From positions 1 to 64,000 of the forward strand of contig JAXHNF010000023.1 of NCBI GenBank assembly GCA_034520745.1: DNA of 64,000 nucleotides, read 5' to 3'. The position numbers were made by a program, and so were the translations under genes. The notes below the pieces were generated by a model that did no database searches, was not told the DNA's origin, and saw nothing but the letters and a program-made list of their open reading frames with translations. Positions 1 through 10,138 of this stretch are shown here, piece after piece. The stretch comes from Alkalibacterium sp034520745 (GTDB taxonomy: Bacteria; Bacillota; Bacilli; Lactobacillales; Carnobacteriaceae_A). Positions within the stretch are counted from its first letter, which is position 1; every line of letters starts with the position of its first letter.

Positions 1-37
1 GACTTTGCTCATTCTGGACATTGGTTTTTCAGCGGTC

Positions 38-1599
38 TCAATATCGTTTCTTTATTAATTCCGGATTTTCATTCAGTATCTCGTTGAGTATATATTTGGC
101 GGCAAAGTCCATCCCTTTACCGCCGGCAAGCAGCAACACGTCTTTCGGTTGGATCCTTTCCAGACCGGCATCGAGAGCGGCCGGCATTTCGTCGTAAAAA
201 TCGATTTCTATACCGGCCTTCTGCAATTCTTCCACGGCCACTTGCAGCTCTTCTTCTTTAACTTTATCTTTTTTCCTCATGTGCGATTCGCTCGTGGTCG
301 ATATTATCCGGTTTATGCCTAATTCGGGCAGGCGTCTGCCAGCAGGCGCGGCATGCATTTTCTCTGTTTTGTTTCCACGCCTCTGTTTCCACGAACAGGC
401 GTCGAACTAAACGCCAACTGATCATAGTCAAGTTGGCTCCGTGTTTCCAGCGTGGCTTCAATGTTATCCTTGTTGACAAAAAAGTCATCGACGATCGTGA
501 ATTCTCTGTCGTCGATGATTTGAAATCAGTCGTTCGACTGCTTTGAACGCCCTTATCCCTTTCTGGATACTTGAGACCGTAGACTGCCACCGATCAGGGC
601 TGATTGTGCAGCCGACAAGGGCGTTGTAGACGGAATGGTAACCCATCACCGAAACGGAAAAGCGGGAAGGACTGTTTCTTCGATCACTTGACCTTTCACC
701 GTGATGAAAGGGCCTCCTGATCTCCACTATAAAATCGGCCCCTCTGGCATTTAACCGGAGATCTCTTATGGAAGTATTCCCATAAGACTTATGCTATGCC
801 GTAAGTGATGACGCTTGCTTTTGTTTTGAGTCTGTCCAGGGCCGATGAGCACCCATCATCCAAGTTCAGCACAGCCATCTGGTCAGCTCCGGCATCCCTT
901 CGATCAGACTTGTCTTTGGCATTGTAATACGCTTCAAAAGAGCCGTGCAGATCGATGCTGATCCGGGCTGATGTTATTTAATGCCACGATGTCAAATGCA
1001 ATATTCCCTACTCTGTTCAAATCCAGCGCGGAAGAGGACACCTCCATCGAAAACATGCGAGACATCCTCTTTTCTCATCTTATCGAGATAGAGCGTGCCA
1101 GAGTCTCGACGATTCCGGCGTAGTGAGTACACTTGGAGTGATGTTCCCCTATCACCGATGTCGTAATGGCGATGACTGTTTCCGATAGCGGTCCTGTCTC
1201 CCGCCCACGTTCTTCGAATATCGCATCGATCATGTAGGTCGTGGTGGTCTTTCCGTTTGTGGCCGTCACACCCACAATGCTCAAATCTTCGGATGGGTGG
1301 CCGCCATATTCATCGCTCAAGGCAGCTAAGGCCTGGCGGGTATCATCGACCGAGTATACCGCAAAGCAGCTACTTCAGGCAGGAAACGCTCGACTACCAG
1401 CGCGACCGCTCCATTTTCCACAGCTCCTCCAGCGTACGCATGGCCATCTGTTTCATAGCCTTCGATGCAGACAAACAAGGCGTTCGGCACACATTTCTTT
1501 TGAATGATAGGCCAGCGTTATTTATCTCTTCTCGGCTCTTTATGGGCCGTTTTATTTCTGATAGTTAGTGCGCGTAAATAATTGCGATCAGTATCCATT
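38..1599 (-). pseudogene. MurE-like Mur ligase, copy A (multiply frameshifted)
   Basis: A Mur ligase related to MurE (UDP-MurNAc-dipeptide: amino acid ligase), cytoplasmic and ATP dependent. The P-loop TATNGKTTTTYM lies near 1240-1275. The central GYHSVYNA and FKAVER blocks lie near 540-650, and the C-terminal AGGKGMDFAAKYIL near 85-130. The start is ATG 1599, with AAGGAG just upstream. The reading frame breaks at least near 1500, 1325, 1070, 730, 485 and 360. It is a diverged paralogue of the copy at 3761-5348. Both share DDxF..N in place of the usual DYAHTPD block and SESH in place of the DNPR/DDPN specificity motif, so the amino acid added is not predictable. It may be a decayed copy or a real gene carrying sequencing indels. 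Confidence 0.72.
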
Positions 1600-1777
1600 T
1601 CGTTCTCCTTTTAGTGATTAGCGGTCCGCATGTTGTATACGGCCCCTGTAAATACCTGGACAGGTTTTTACCGGGGCCGCACATGCCGGATCGGTGTAGT
1701 GTTCAAGCTGCTCATCCTGTGGCGCAGCCCCATTCATTCTTGCGTAGCCGAAACGTCTTCCCACAGTGGTTCGCTGT

Positions 1778-2998
1778 TCAGCTGTTTCTGCTGATCTGAA
1801 ATTCTCCCGATCCGGCTTCTTTTGTTTCAGACCTTTCAGAGCGCATCGATATCATTGAAATGCCACCACTCCGAGGCCAGCGGATTGAAACCGGCTTCGA
1901 CACATGTACTCCTGAAGCCGGATCGACGGCTCGGTCATTTCAGGATTGATGACCAGTTCTTTCCACCCTTCACGATCTCTTCTGAAGCAATCGGACGTTT
2001 CAGAAGATTGCCGATTTTGCACTTAATTCATGTAGGGGCGCGCGCGGATGTCATACTCCGAATAGCTCTCAACCTTCAGAGCTTTATCGTCCCCGATCGT
2101 CTGATCTGTGAGATCGTCTGACTGCCGCCAGACTGACGTCAACAGCCACCCCCGCTGATGGTTGGAGATGTTCATGTTTATGAACCATGTCATGCTCCAC
2201 GGTTTGGTCGTAGGCCTTCTGCCACTTTCGTTTTCTTCTGACAGCTTCGTCAGTTCTTCGTTGATGAACAGCTGCACCTCTCTGGGTCTGAACGTTTCAT
2301 ACATGACCGATACTTTCGCCGTTCTGCAAAGCGATCTGCTGAGCATGAAACACCTTTTCGGCAGACTGATAAAGCAGCGGCATGATGAATTCGTTTTTAT
2401 TCAACCGCTTATCTCGCCTATCATAGGATTGAGCGCTTCTCCCGTCAGTTCCGGGATTTCCATAAAGGAGGTCTGAAAGCGGGATTCATAGCTGTTGGTA
2501 TGATCATAGATGAATCGACGGGATAACGTCAGGTAAATTGATAAAGGCAAAGCGGTGTTCGATCCAGCCTTCAAATGCTGCTGAACGCACATGCCAGTAA
2601 TTGCCTGATTCTCCTCTTATTTCAAACGGCGTGCCGGGTTTCAGCTCTTCAATAACTGTGTCACCATTACCCGGATCAGCATACAGGTTCTGACTGACTG
2701 ATGTATAGCCAGCCGCTTCAACGATCGGGAGCTCAAAATCCCCGTCCAGATACCACATCGGCAGCTCGGGTTTTTCCTTTAACGTATCCTGTGGGTCAGT
2801 TCCGTTTTCCTGATCAGTTCGAGGTTCTTCAGCCGGTCCAGACTGATCTGTTGAATCAGACCGCTGCATACAAACAACCACGCTCACAATGACAATCGAA
2901 AAAAGCAATATAATGATCAAACCGTTCAGGAAAGGTTTCTGTCTCTTCAAGGTCAAAGCTCCTTTTTCTTTTTTTAAAAGTTCGTTTCTCTTGTCCAA
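1778..2998 (-). CDS. SH3b-domain D-Ala-D-Ala dipeptidase/carboxypeptidase-like (M15, VanX type), frameshifted
   Basis: An envelope-anchored peptidase likely to cleave D-Ala-D-Ala or peptidoglycan peptides. A charged N-terminus is followed by one membrane segment (about residues 22-44), an acidic Pro/Glu/Asp-rich linker, and an SH3b-like domain with NLYADPGNG. The zinc peptidase domain follows, with YETFRPREVQ near 2320, PWSMTWF and ISNHQRG near 2190 and SEWWHFN near 1870. These match the zinc and catalytic blocks of VanX-like M15 enzymes. At least four indels (near 2500, 2400, 2140 and 2030) break the frame, and a further shift lies near 1850. It sits between traX and MurE-like copy A on the same strand. 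The family is clear from motifs; the substrate is inferred. Confidence 0.7.
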
Positions 2999-3034
2999 AA
3001 TCTTTTCTTTACACAGTATAAGACCTTAACTTCT

Positions 3035-3755
3035 TCAGGTCAAAAATATATCAAGAAAATACAGGAAAATTAAATGCAGCGGATAGAACCAGTAAAATGC
3101 CCACTTTGAGAACCGTGTTCTTTTCCCGGGGTTCCTGTTATAAAGGTAAAGAACGGGATGGCCAGCAAGCTGCCGAAACGGTACGTGACTTCAGTCCCGT
3201 ACTGCTGCAGACCAGGTATGATGTAAAAAAGCAGAGCGATGACCGCGAACCCTGTCAGCTTCCAGTTCATTTTTTCCCGGAACAGACCCAAGTTCAAGAC
3301 CCACAGCACGCCGATATAATTCCAGTTGGCCGGTGCCGCAAGGATCAGGGTCGCCCCTACAATCAGCGCTTTCCATAAATCAGATAACTCTTCATTAGTA
3401 GCTGCGGTCAGGGCAATCATGCCCATCAGAAGCGACCAGAACACACTCGTGGCCTGAAAAAAGCCAAAATCAAAATACACGATGTATGGGATATGAGAAA
3501 TCAGAGCAAATATGAATAATCGTTCAGCGTAAGCTTTTTTATCTGATGTATAATGATGTCCTTCAGCCACGAGGTAAGCGATCAATGGCGCCGCAAGACG
3601 GCCGAACAGATGCATGCCCCAGCTGACCGACGTTCCTTCTTCTGTGATCACACGAGAAAGTGATCGACGAACATAGAGGTCACCGCCACGATTTTGATCA
3701 CGTTCGCATTGAGTCCAGTATTTTTAATCTTTTCGATCGAGAATGGATTTTCCAT
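3035..3755 (-). CDS. TraX family membrane protein, frameshifted at both ends
   Basis: A polytopic membrane protein of the TraX family, named for F-pilin acetylation but of unknown role in Gram-positives. ATG 3755 is preceded by TTGGAG and starts only 5 nt after the MurE-like stop. The N-terminal piece MENPFSIEKIKNTGLNANVI runs into a frame break near 3655. The main open part (3070-3651) holds about seven hydrophobic helices. The C-terminal FYPLHLIFLYFL is recovered only after a frame change near 3130. The FYPLHL block and the start segment are typical of TraX. Tight spacing suggests co-transcription with the Mur-like ligase upstream, so an envelope acyl-transfer role is possible but unproven. 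Confidence 0.68.
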
Positions 3756-3760
3756 TTTTT

Positions 3761-5348
3761 TCACTCCAATACTGAGAGTCGAGATATCAGTCTTTGTTCA
3801 GGTAACGATTCGTCGATACCTGCGACACGTTCATCGAGCGGTGCCAGGACTTTCTGGGCATCGAGATCCGGCCGTTTGTCAACCAGCTGAGTCAGGATAT
3901 ATTTTGCACCGAAATCCATCCCTGAGCGCCTCCAAGCAAGATGACATCGCCTGTTTCGACCTGATCGAGGCTGGCTTCCAGGGCATCGGGCATTTCTTTG
4001 TACAGTTCGATCTTCACTTCGACTTTGTCCATTTCTTTTTCTGCAACACTTCCAGTTCCTCAGGCAGTACATTATCTTTTTCCACTACATGGGATTCACT
4101 GAGAGAAACGATCACCTTTTGATACCCAGCTCAGGGACCCACTTGGCGAGTGTCTCGGCATTCTCTTTGTTCGTCGTCACACCTCTGTTGCCTCCTATGG
4201 CAATAGACGATATGAAGGTTTTTGTATCCATCTTGGTCAAGGTTTCCAGCGTGACATCGATATTTCCGGCATTGGCAAAGTGGTCATCCATGATTTTAAA
4301 GTCGTTTTCATAAATAAACTGAAAGCGGCGTTCGACACCTTTGAAACCTTCGATGCCTGACTGGATCGTTTCTATCGGCACGCCGCTGATCAATCCTATC
4401 GTGATCGCTGACATGGCATTGTAGACAGAATGATAGCCCGCCACGGACAAACTGATTTCAAAGGATGTCTTGTCTATCGTTTCACCTGTGATCGTCTTGA
4501 ACGGTTTGTTTACCACGACAGTGAAATCCCCTCTGCCGGTAGAAAGATCGATATCTCTGCAGTGAAGATGTCCAGAATCATTATCGATACCGTAAGTCAC
4601 GACTGTAGCAGCTGTTTCATTGGCCAACGAGGCGGAATGCGCGTCGTCAAGATTCAGAACAGCGAACCGATCTCCTGGCATCGCGGATGAGGCTCGCTTT
4701 AGCATCAAAGTAGGCTTCAAATGACCCGTGCAGATCGATGTGCTCGCGGCCGATATTGTTCAGCGCCACGATATCGAAAGACACGCTTCCTACCCGGCTA
4801 AGCTCCAGGGCAGAAGAAGAGACTTCCATCGTGACGTGCGAGATGTTTTCTTTACGCATCCTGTCAAAGTAACCGTGCAGATCAAGTGATTCAGGGTTGT
4901 CAAAATATCGGTACCAGCGTGTCTCCGTATTTCACCATGACCGTACCGATCAGACCGGTCTTCCACTTGTTCGCTTCCAGGATCGCATTAGTCATAAAGG
5001 AAGTTGACGTCTTTCCGTTAGTGGCTGTGATCCCTACCAGCGTCATATCGCGGGAAGGATGGCCGCAAAGTCGTCACCAAGGGCCGCCAGTGCTTTCCGG
5101 CTGTCTTCCATGAAGTACTGGGGTGTGTCGACTTCTGGAAGGAATTTTCACGATCAGTGCGGCAGCGCCATTATTCGCAGCTTCCTGTGCGTACCTGACG
5201 CCCGTCCGTCTGATAACCTTTGATACAGACGAACAGCGAATCCCTTCTTGACATCTTTGGAATGATAAGCGATCGTGCTGATCTGAGTATCTATGGCTTT
5301 GCTCGAGTCCAGCACCTTTACAGCCTGGAGTAAATCAGATAATTGCAT
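3761..5348 (-). CDS. MurE-like Mur ligase, copy B (frameshifted)
   Basis: An ATP-dependent amino acid ligase of the Mur superfamily. ATG 5348 has AAAGGAG upstream. Blocks in order: an N-terminal MurE-type domain with YHSKDVKKG; the P-loop TNGKTSTSFM near 5010; HVTMEVSSSALELSRVGSV near 4800-4840 (SSxAL as in MurE); GYHSVYNAMSAITIGL near 4400; FKGVERRF; DDHFAN; SLSESHVVEKD near 4080-4110; and QGMDFGAKYIL near 3910. The canonical DYAHTPD, DNPR and GKGHE motifs are replaced by DDHFAN, SESH and GxxGMD, as in copy A. Frame breaks lie near 5215, 5100, 4870, 4680, 4115 and 3920. It follows the ATP-grasp gene by 14 nt, so the two are probably one transcript. Confidence 0.78.
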
Positions 5349-5362
5349 TGTTCGGTTCTCCT

Positions 5363-6588
5363 TTAATCCCCTGAAACTAAGAGGATGCTCGATTTGGTTT
5401 TTATCTTCTGACTATCTCGTTTCATTTTGTTCAGCAGGTTGCCCATGAACACAATCAATCCAGGCTTCGGATCGCTCACTGCCCAGACCGAACCGACTCT
5501 CTTTTCTGTATAGGTCTTTAAAATCTGCTTCCAGGACAGCTGGCCGGCTTTCACGTAAGCACGTGAGGCGTGAAGGTCTTCATACATGTAATGAAAGGCT
5601 AAGTTCGTCGTTCCTTCAAGACTATCCTGCCGATCTCCTGACCAGTCAGCTCCCTGACGTGAAGGAGAGGCATCTGAAGCGCTTGCCAGCATCTGATCGA
5701 AATTGCGTCGTGCGCACATTGATTTCTATAAGGTAATATTCGCCGGTCTGCTCGTCTTTTTTGAGTTCGATTTCCGCAAATCCCTTTGTAGCCGATTGCT
5801 TCGAGGAAAGGTGCGCCGATCTCATGAAGTTCAGGCACATACTTCTGTTTGATGTAAACAGAGGCGCCAAAATTGATGGATACTGACGTTCTTTCTGAGC
5901 CGTCACCCAGTGGGTCACTTTCGATTCCTGATTCAAATAGGCATCAAAGGTGTACATGTGATCGTCGAAACCTGGATCAGCTGCTGAACGACCACTTCCA
6001 TCCCTGCATCCCTACTTTTTCAAGACCCTCTTTTAGTTCCTGGCGGTTCGTGACTTTAAAGAGTTTTTTACGGAAGGTCGAGACAAATGTTGAAGAGTCC
6101 GAAGGCTTGATGATACACGGATACCCGAGTTCGCGTTCGACTTTTTCCACGACAGCTTCTTTTCCTACCTGGACAGTCTTCGGCACCCGCACGTTATGCT
6201 GCTGGGCCAATACATAGAGCTTGTCCTTATCGATCAGATCACTTCAGAAACCCTGTTCTGTCTGATTGATCAAGTAATAGTCTTTCAGTTCGTCTAAATA
6301 CTTATCCATGAACACGACATACTGATCCGCTGGAGGAATAGAGGACCGGCTTATGATCCTGACGCTTCGCATAACCAATGAGAAAATCCTTGAATTTTTC
6401 AGCCTCTTTGGAATAGTGCGGACCCACCAGTTTTTCAGTGACATACTTGAGACTGGCGCGCATAGGCACCCTTCTTCCGGTAATCCACGACAGCTACCGG
6501 ACTCCCCGGCTTTACCCAGACACCGGATGATGCTCAAACCGATATAATAATTATTCCCTACTACGACTGCTTTGTGTTTAGTTTCCAT
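5363..6588 (-). CDS. ATP-grasp carboxylate-amine ligase-like protein, frameshifted
   Basis: An ATP-grasp enzyme that should activate a carboxylate as acyl-phosphate and join it to an amine. The N-terminus has a Rossmann-like stretch (AVVVGNNYYIGLSIIRCLGK). The middle holds YPCIIKPSDSS near 6120 and the C-terminal lobe EIELKKDEQTGEYYLIEINVR near 5740, with the metal-binding E..N pair typical of ATP-grasp. Frame breaks lie near 6500, 6240, 5980, 5870 and 5690. Relatives next to cell-wall genes include the D-aspartate ligase Aslfm, which builds peptidoglycan cross-bridges. That role is an inference here, and no Asp or Glu racemase is seen nearby. It lies between the M20 peptidase and MurE-like copy B, all on one strand. 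Confidence 0.72.
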
Positions 6589-6596
6589 TACCTTAT

Positions 6597-7968
6597 TCAC
6601 TCTCCCGCGTCACTTGGCCTGCTGTCAGTGCAGCACAAACGATAAATAGTCTCGGCGTAGATATCCATGGCCTGATAGAACTCATCCATGTCTATGCCCT
6701 CATTTTCCTGATGTTCAAGGCTGACACTTCCAGGGAAATGCGCCCCAAAGGCAACCATGTTAGGCATGGCACGTGCATAAGTGGCACCGCCGGATACCAT
6801 CGGTTTATTTTCTGTATCTCCCGTTTTTTCCTGATAAATGGCAAGCAGGGATCGGACCAGTTCGCTGTCTTCGGGCACGTAAAGGGATGATAAATAATCA
6901 TGTTCTTTGTATCCAGTCCATACTCGCTGCTTATGGCCTTAACCTTTTCTACGATTTCTTCTTTGTCAACGGTCACTGGATTCTGATGTCCAGCATGGCT
7001 TCTGACGTGTTTTCGCTGATTTCCAGGGTGCCGACATTCAAAGTCAGTTCGCCTGACACTTCATCCTTGACTTCACCGAACAGCGTTTCTCCGTTTGTCT
7101 CCATACCGATTTTCTCAGCTAAAAATGAAATCAGCGGATGAGGCTGTATGCCGACCAGACCCTGAGCCAGCCGAGTCACGGCATTTTTGCCTTCTCCAGC
7201 CTTGCTCGCATGCACGCTTTTTCCTTCGACAACGATGCCTTCTTCTATCGACTGATATGGGATCTCCTTGTCAGTCAGGATCCGGCTCAGTTCTTCCAGC
7301 TGTTCGCCTTTGTATTCTGCCCGTTCCGGCACGACATTAGGCGCACTGCCGCATTGAAGTTTCAGTTTTGCAGCACCCGGTCCGATCACCTTGGCCTGAA
7401 GCAGCCCTTTTTCGGCATATGTCAGCGGGAATCTGGAATCAGGAACAAACCCAAGACTGGGCAGTTCTTCGTGCTGTTTGTAGTGATCCATGCCGCGCCA
7501 CAGGATCTCTTCATCTGTCCCGAAAATAAAGCGGATCTTCTTGCTAAAGGTTTCTCCGCGTCCATCACTGCCTTGAAGGCATACAGTGCCGCAGCTGTCG
7601 GGCCTTTGTCATCCTGTGACCCGCGTCCGTGAAAGCACGCCGTCACGCTCGACGGCTTTAAACGGATCAGACTCCCATTTTTCACTGTCTCCTTGAGGGA
7701 CCACGTCCAAATGACAGAGCACACCGACCGTCTCTTCACCGTCTCCGTATTCGGCATACCCGTAGTAGCCTTCTGGATCATAAAACGTGTCCATGCCCAG
7801 TTTGTCGCAGATCGACAGGGTCTCTTTCAGGACGTTATCGATTTCTTTGCCAAAAGGCGGAAAAGCCACTTCGTCACCTTCAGTGGTGTTAACGGATGGA
7901 AAGGCAATCAGTTTTTTCAGCGTACGAATGCTTTCTTTCTTTATGGAATCAGTTATAAAATTTTTCAT
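6597..7968 (-). CDS. M20 family dipeptidase (PepV/Sapep type), frameshifted
   Basis: A zinc aminoacyl-dipeptidase of the PepV family, cytoplasmic, about 450 residues. ATG 7968 is preceded by GAGGAG. Zinc and catalytic blocks are visible: VGVLCHLDVVPQGD near 7700, HGRGSQDDKGP near 7620, FGTDEEILWRG near 7510 and the C-terminal MVSGGATYARAMPN near 6790. Frame breaks lie near 7620, 7560, 6975 and 6880; each disappears if one base is removed or added. It heads the minus-strand envelope cluster. Either dipeptide scavenging or trimming of D-amino acid dipeptides would fit the neighbouring ligases. Confidence 0.85.
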
Positions 7969-8282
7969 TTGCTACACTCCTCATTTTATCTACATTAATG
8001 TAGACTGATTTTATCATCTTGGTAATCACGTTACTAGATATACGTGAAAAGTCAACTGTTTACGCTCTTTTTTCAGATGTGAAGCATTCTACTACTATTA
8101 TACCTTATATTCGCTTTTCATTCTTTACGAAAGCAATAAGTTTTCATCTCGGCAAACGGCCGACCTTCTTCAAGGAAACCCTTCCCTGCAGGTATCAGCG
8201 ATAGAAGCAGCAGCTCATTCTGCTATTTGTGTCTTAATTTTTCAAAAGTTGATTAATTCTCTTGAAAAAGTATATTTAACTA
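7969..8282. other. Divergent intergenic region, no gene seen
   Basis: This stretch separates the dipeptidase start from the first MATE gene. I see no coding potential and no strong hairpin. It should carry the promoter of the minus-strand cluster, and AT-rich tracts near 7990-8030 are candidates, but no clean -35/-10 pair stands out. Confidence 0.4.
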
Positions 8283-8310
8283 TTGAATTAAATTTCAATC
8301 AGGCTATAAT
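8283..8310 (+). promoter_or_regulatory. Promoter of the first MATE gene
   Basis: TTGAAT (8283-8288) and TATAAT (8305-8310) are separated by 16 bp, and the GTG start lies about 94 bp further on. The region also holds a short dyad, ATTGAA/TTCAAT, around the -35. Confidence 0.55.
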
Positions 8311-8336
8311 TACGGGGTACTTATAAATTCAAATAA

Positions 8337-8381
8337 CTGGATGACTCTTCATCCGGTGGTGACACATTGTCATAATGTGTC
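8337..8381 (+). promoter_or_regulatory. Two consecutive hairpins in the 5' leader of the MATE gene
   Basis: Hairpin 1 pairs CTGGATGA (8337-8344) with TCATCCGG (8349-8356) around a 4-nt loop. Hairpin 2 pairs GACACATT (8361-8368) with AATGTGTC (8374-8381) around 5 nt. The ribosome site AGGAG follows about 10 nt later. The second could equally be a DNA operator. Neither loop carries the ACGR tetraloop of guanidine-II riboswitches. Confidence 0.5.
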
Positions 8382-8403
8382 CAGACATTCAGGAGTGATG
8401 ACA

Positions 8404-9813
8404 GTGAAAAAAGATATGACTCAGGGAAATCCCATCAAGCTGATCCTCAGTTTTACGGTCCCTTTATTGATCGGAAATTTATTCCAGCAATTCTATAACA
8501 TGGCTGATGCCTATATCGTCAGTCAGACGATCGGTGTGACCGCCTTTTCAGCTATCGGCTCGACTTTGAGCCTGCAGTTTCTGATACTCGGTCTGGCTAT
8601 CGGTATCACGGCCGGCCTGTCCGTTTTAACAGCCCAGCGTTTCGGACGCAAAGATGAAAAAGCTCTGCGTAAAAATCTGGCGACTGGCCTGATCATCAGT
8701 CTGACCATCGGCATCACGCTGACCGTACTGACGACGACCTTCACAGAGGAAATCCTGACGTTCATGAAGACCCCTGAGGAAACTTATGCTTATGCCTACG
8801 ATTATTTAAACGTATTATTCAGAGGGATCGGGGCTGTCATCCTCTTCAACTATCTGGCCAACATACTCAGAGCCATCGGCGACAGTAAAACACCGCTTTA
8901 CTTCCTGATCGTGACGTCGATCTTAAATGTCGTCCTGGACTATGTCTACATCTTAGGATTCGGAATGGGGATCAGAGGCGCTGCTCTGGCAACCATCACG
9001 GCCCAGATCACTTCAAGTATCCTGACACTGTTGTTTATATGGAAGAAAGTGCCTATACTGCGTATCTATAAAGAAGACTGGAAACTGGAAAAAGCGGAAG
9101 TCAAAGAACACCTGCGGATCGGACTGCCTTATGGATTTCAGTATTCCATTATCGCGATCGGCGCCGTTGCTGTTACGATGACGCTTAACCAGCTGGGCGC
9201 TTCAGCTGTTGCCGCCTTTACTGCTGCTCAGAAGATCGATGCCGTAGCTGTACTCCCGCTCCAGTCCTTCGGGATAACGATGTCGACGTATGCCGCACAG
9301 AACTACGGAGCCAGAAAGCTGAACCGTGTCCTGGTACGGCGTCAATCAGGCACTCAAAATGAGTATCGGCTACAGTTTAGTCATCGGTCTCATTCTTCCT
9401 GACTCGGGGCCGACATTTTGCGACACTGTTTGCCGGAGCAGATGCGTTGCTGAAGTCCTTCAGATGATCCAGCAGTACTTCCTGGTGAGCACGACCCTGT
9501 ATGCCGTTTTATCCGTTCTGTTCATCTACAGACACACGCTGCAGGGGCTGGGCAACAGTTTCGCTCCCACGGTCGCAGGTATCGGGGAACTTCTTTGCCC
9601 GGATCCTGGCTGCTTCTATCCTGTTCCGGACTATTTAGGGTTTACGGGGATCGTCCTGGCGAACCGCTGGCCTGGTTCGCTGCTTTCTTCCCGCTTGTCT
9701 GGGCCTACAGATCGACCAAGCGCAACCTGTCTGGCCGACTGCCAGTCACTCTCGATCCGGAACCGGACAGCTCACTCACCGAGTTGGAACCGACTCCCAC
9801 AAAAATCAAATAA
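8404..9813 (+). CDS. MATE family multidrug/cation efflux protein, copy 1 (C-terminal third frameshifted)
   Basis: An integral membrane antiporter exporting drugs or cationic metabolites using Na+ or H+. GTG 8404 is chosen because AGGAG sits at the right distance; the upstream ATG at 8398 is too close. About 12 helices are expected. MATE hallmarks are QQFYNMADAYIVSQ near the N-terminus, TAQRFGRKDEKALRKNLA after helix 3, and GLPYGFQYS and STYAAQNYGARK in the second half. The frame breaks near 9335 and again near 9400, 9595 and 9660, yet the protein can be followed to SSLTELEPTPTKIK. It is a clear paralogue of the gene at 10139. Confidence 0.85.
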
Positions 9814-9816
9814 ACG

Positions 9817-9850
9817 AAGAACAACGAAATCAGCTGATTTCTGTTCTTTT
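9817..9850 (+). terminator. Rho-independent terminator after MATE copy 1
   Basis: An interrupted stem of AGAAC and GAAATCAG pairs with CTGATTTC and GTTCT, followed by TTTT. Confidence 0.7.
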
Positions 9851-10138
9851 AGTATCTACTTTTAACCTTTCTCTCATACTTCACATTTTGTTTGCAATGT
9901 CCATAAATACACCGTCAGTATCAACGAACAGCCGTTTAACGCTAATCTGAAAACGGCTCCTCTTCCCTCATATTTATGACCGTTCACATGATTGTCACCT
10001 TCTGTTTCGTATTAAGCCTTGCATTCAGGTTATTTATGCCTATACTTGTTCAAAGGCTCAACAATTGAAACCTAATGAAAACACGTCATTAAAGACAACA
10101 ATCACCGGCAGCACTTATAAATGGAGGAATCATTTTTT
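9851..10138. other. Intergenic region between the MATE genes
   Basis: About 290 bp without a gene. GGAGG upstream of ATG 10139 is the only firm signal. No second leader like the one at 8337-8381 is visible, so the two exporters appear to be controlled separately. Confidence 0.4.

Noticed and set aside
8337..8381. Guanidine-II riboswitch before the MATE gene
   Set aside because: Two hairpins are present, but the conserved ACGR loops are not.
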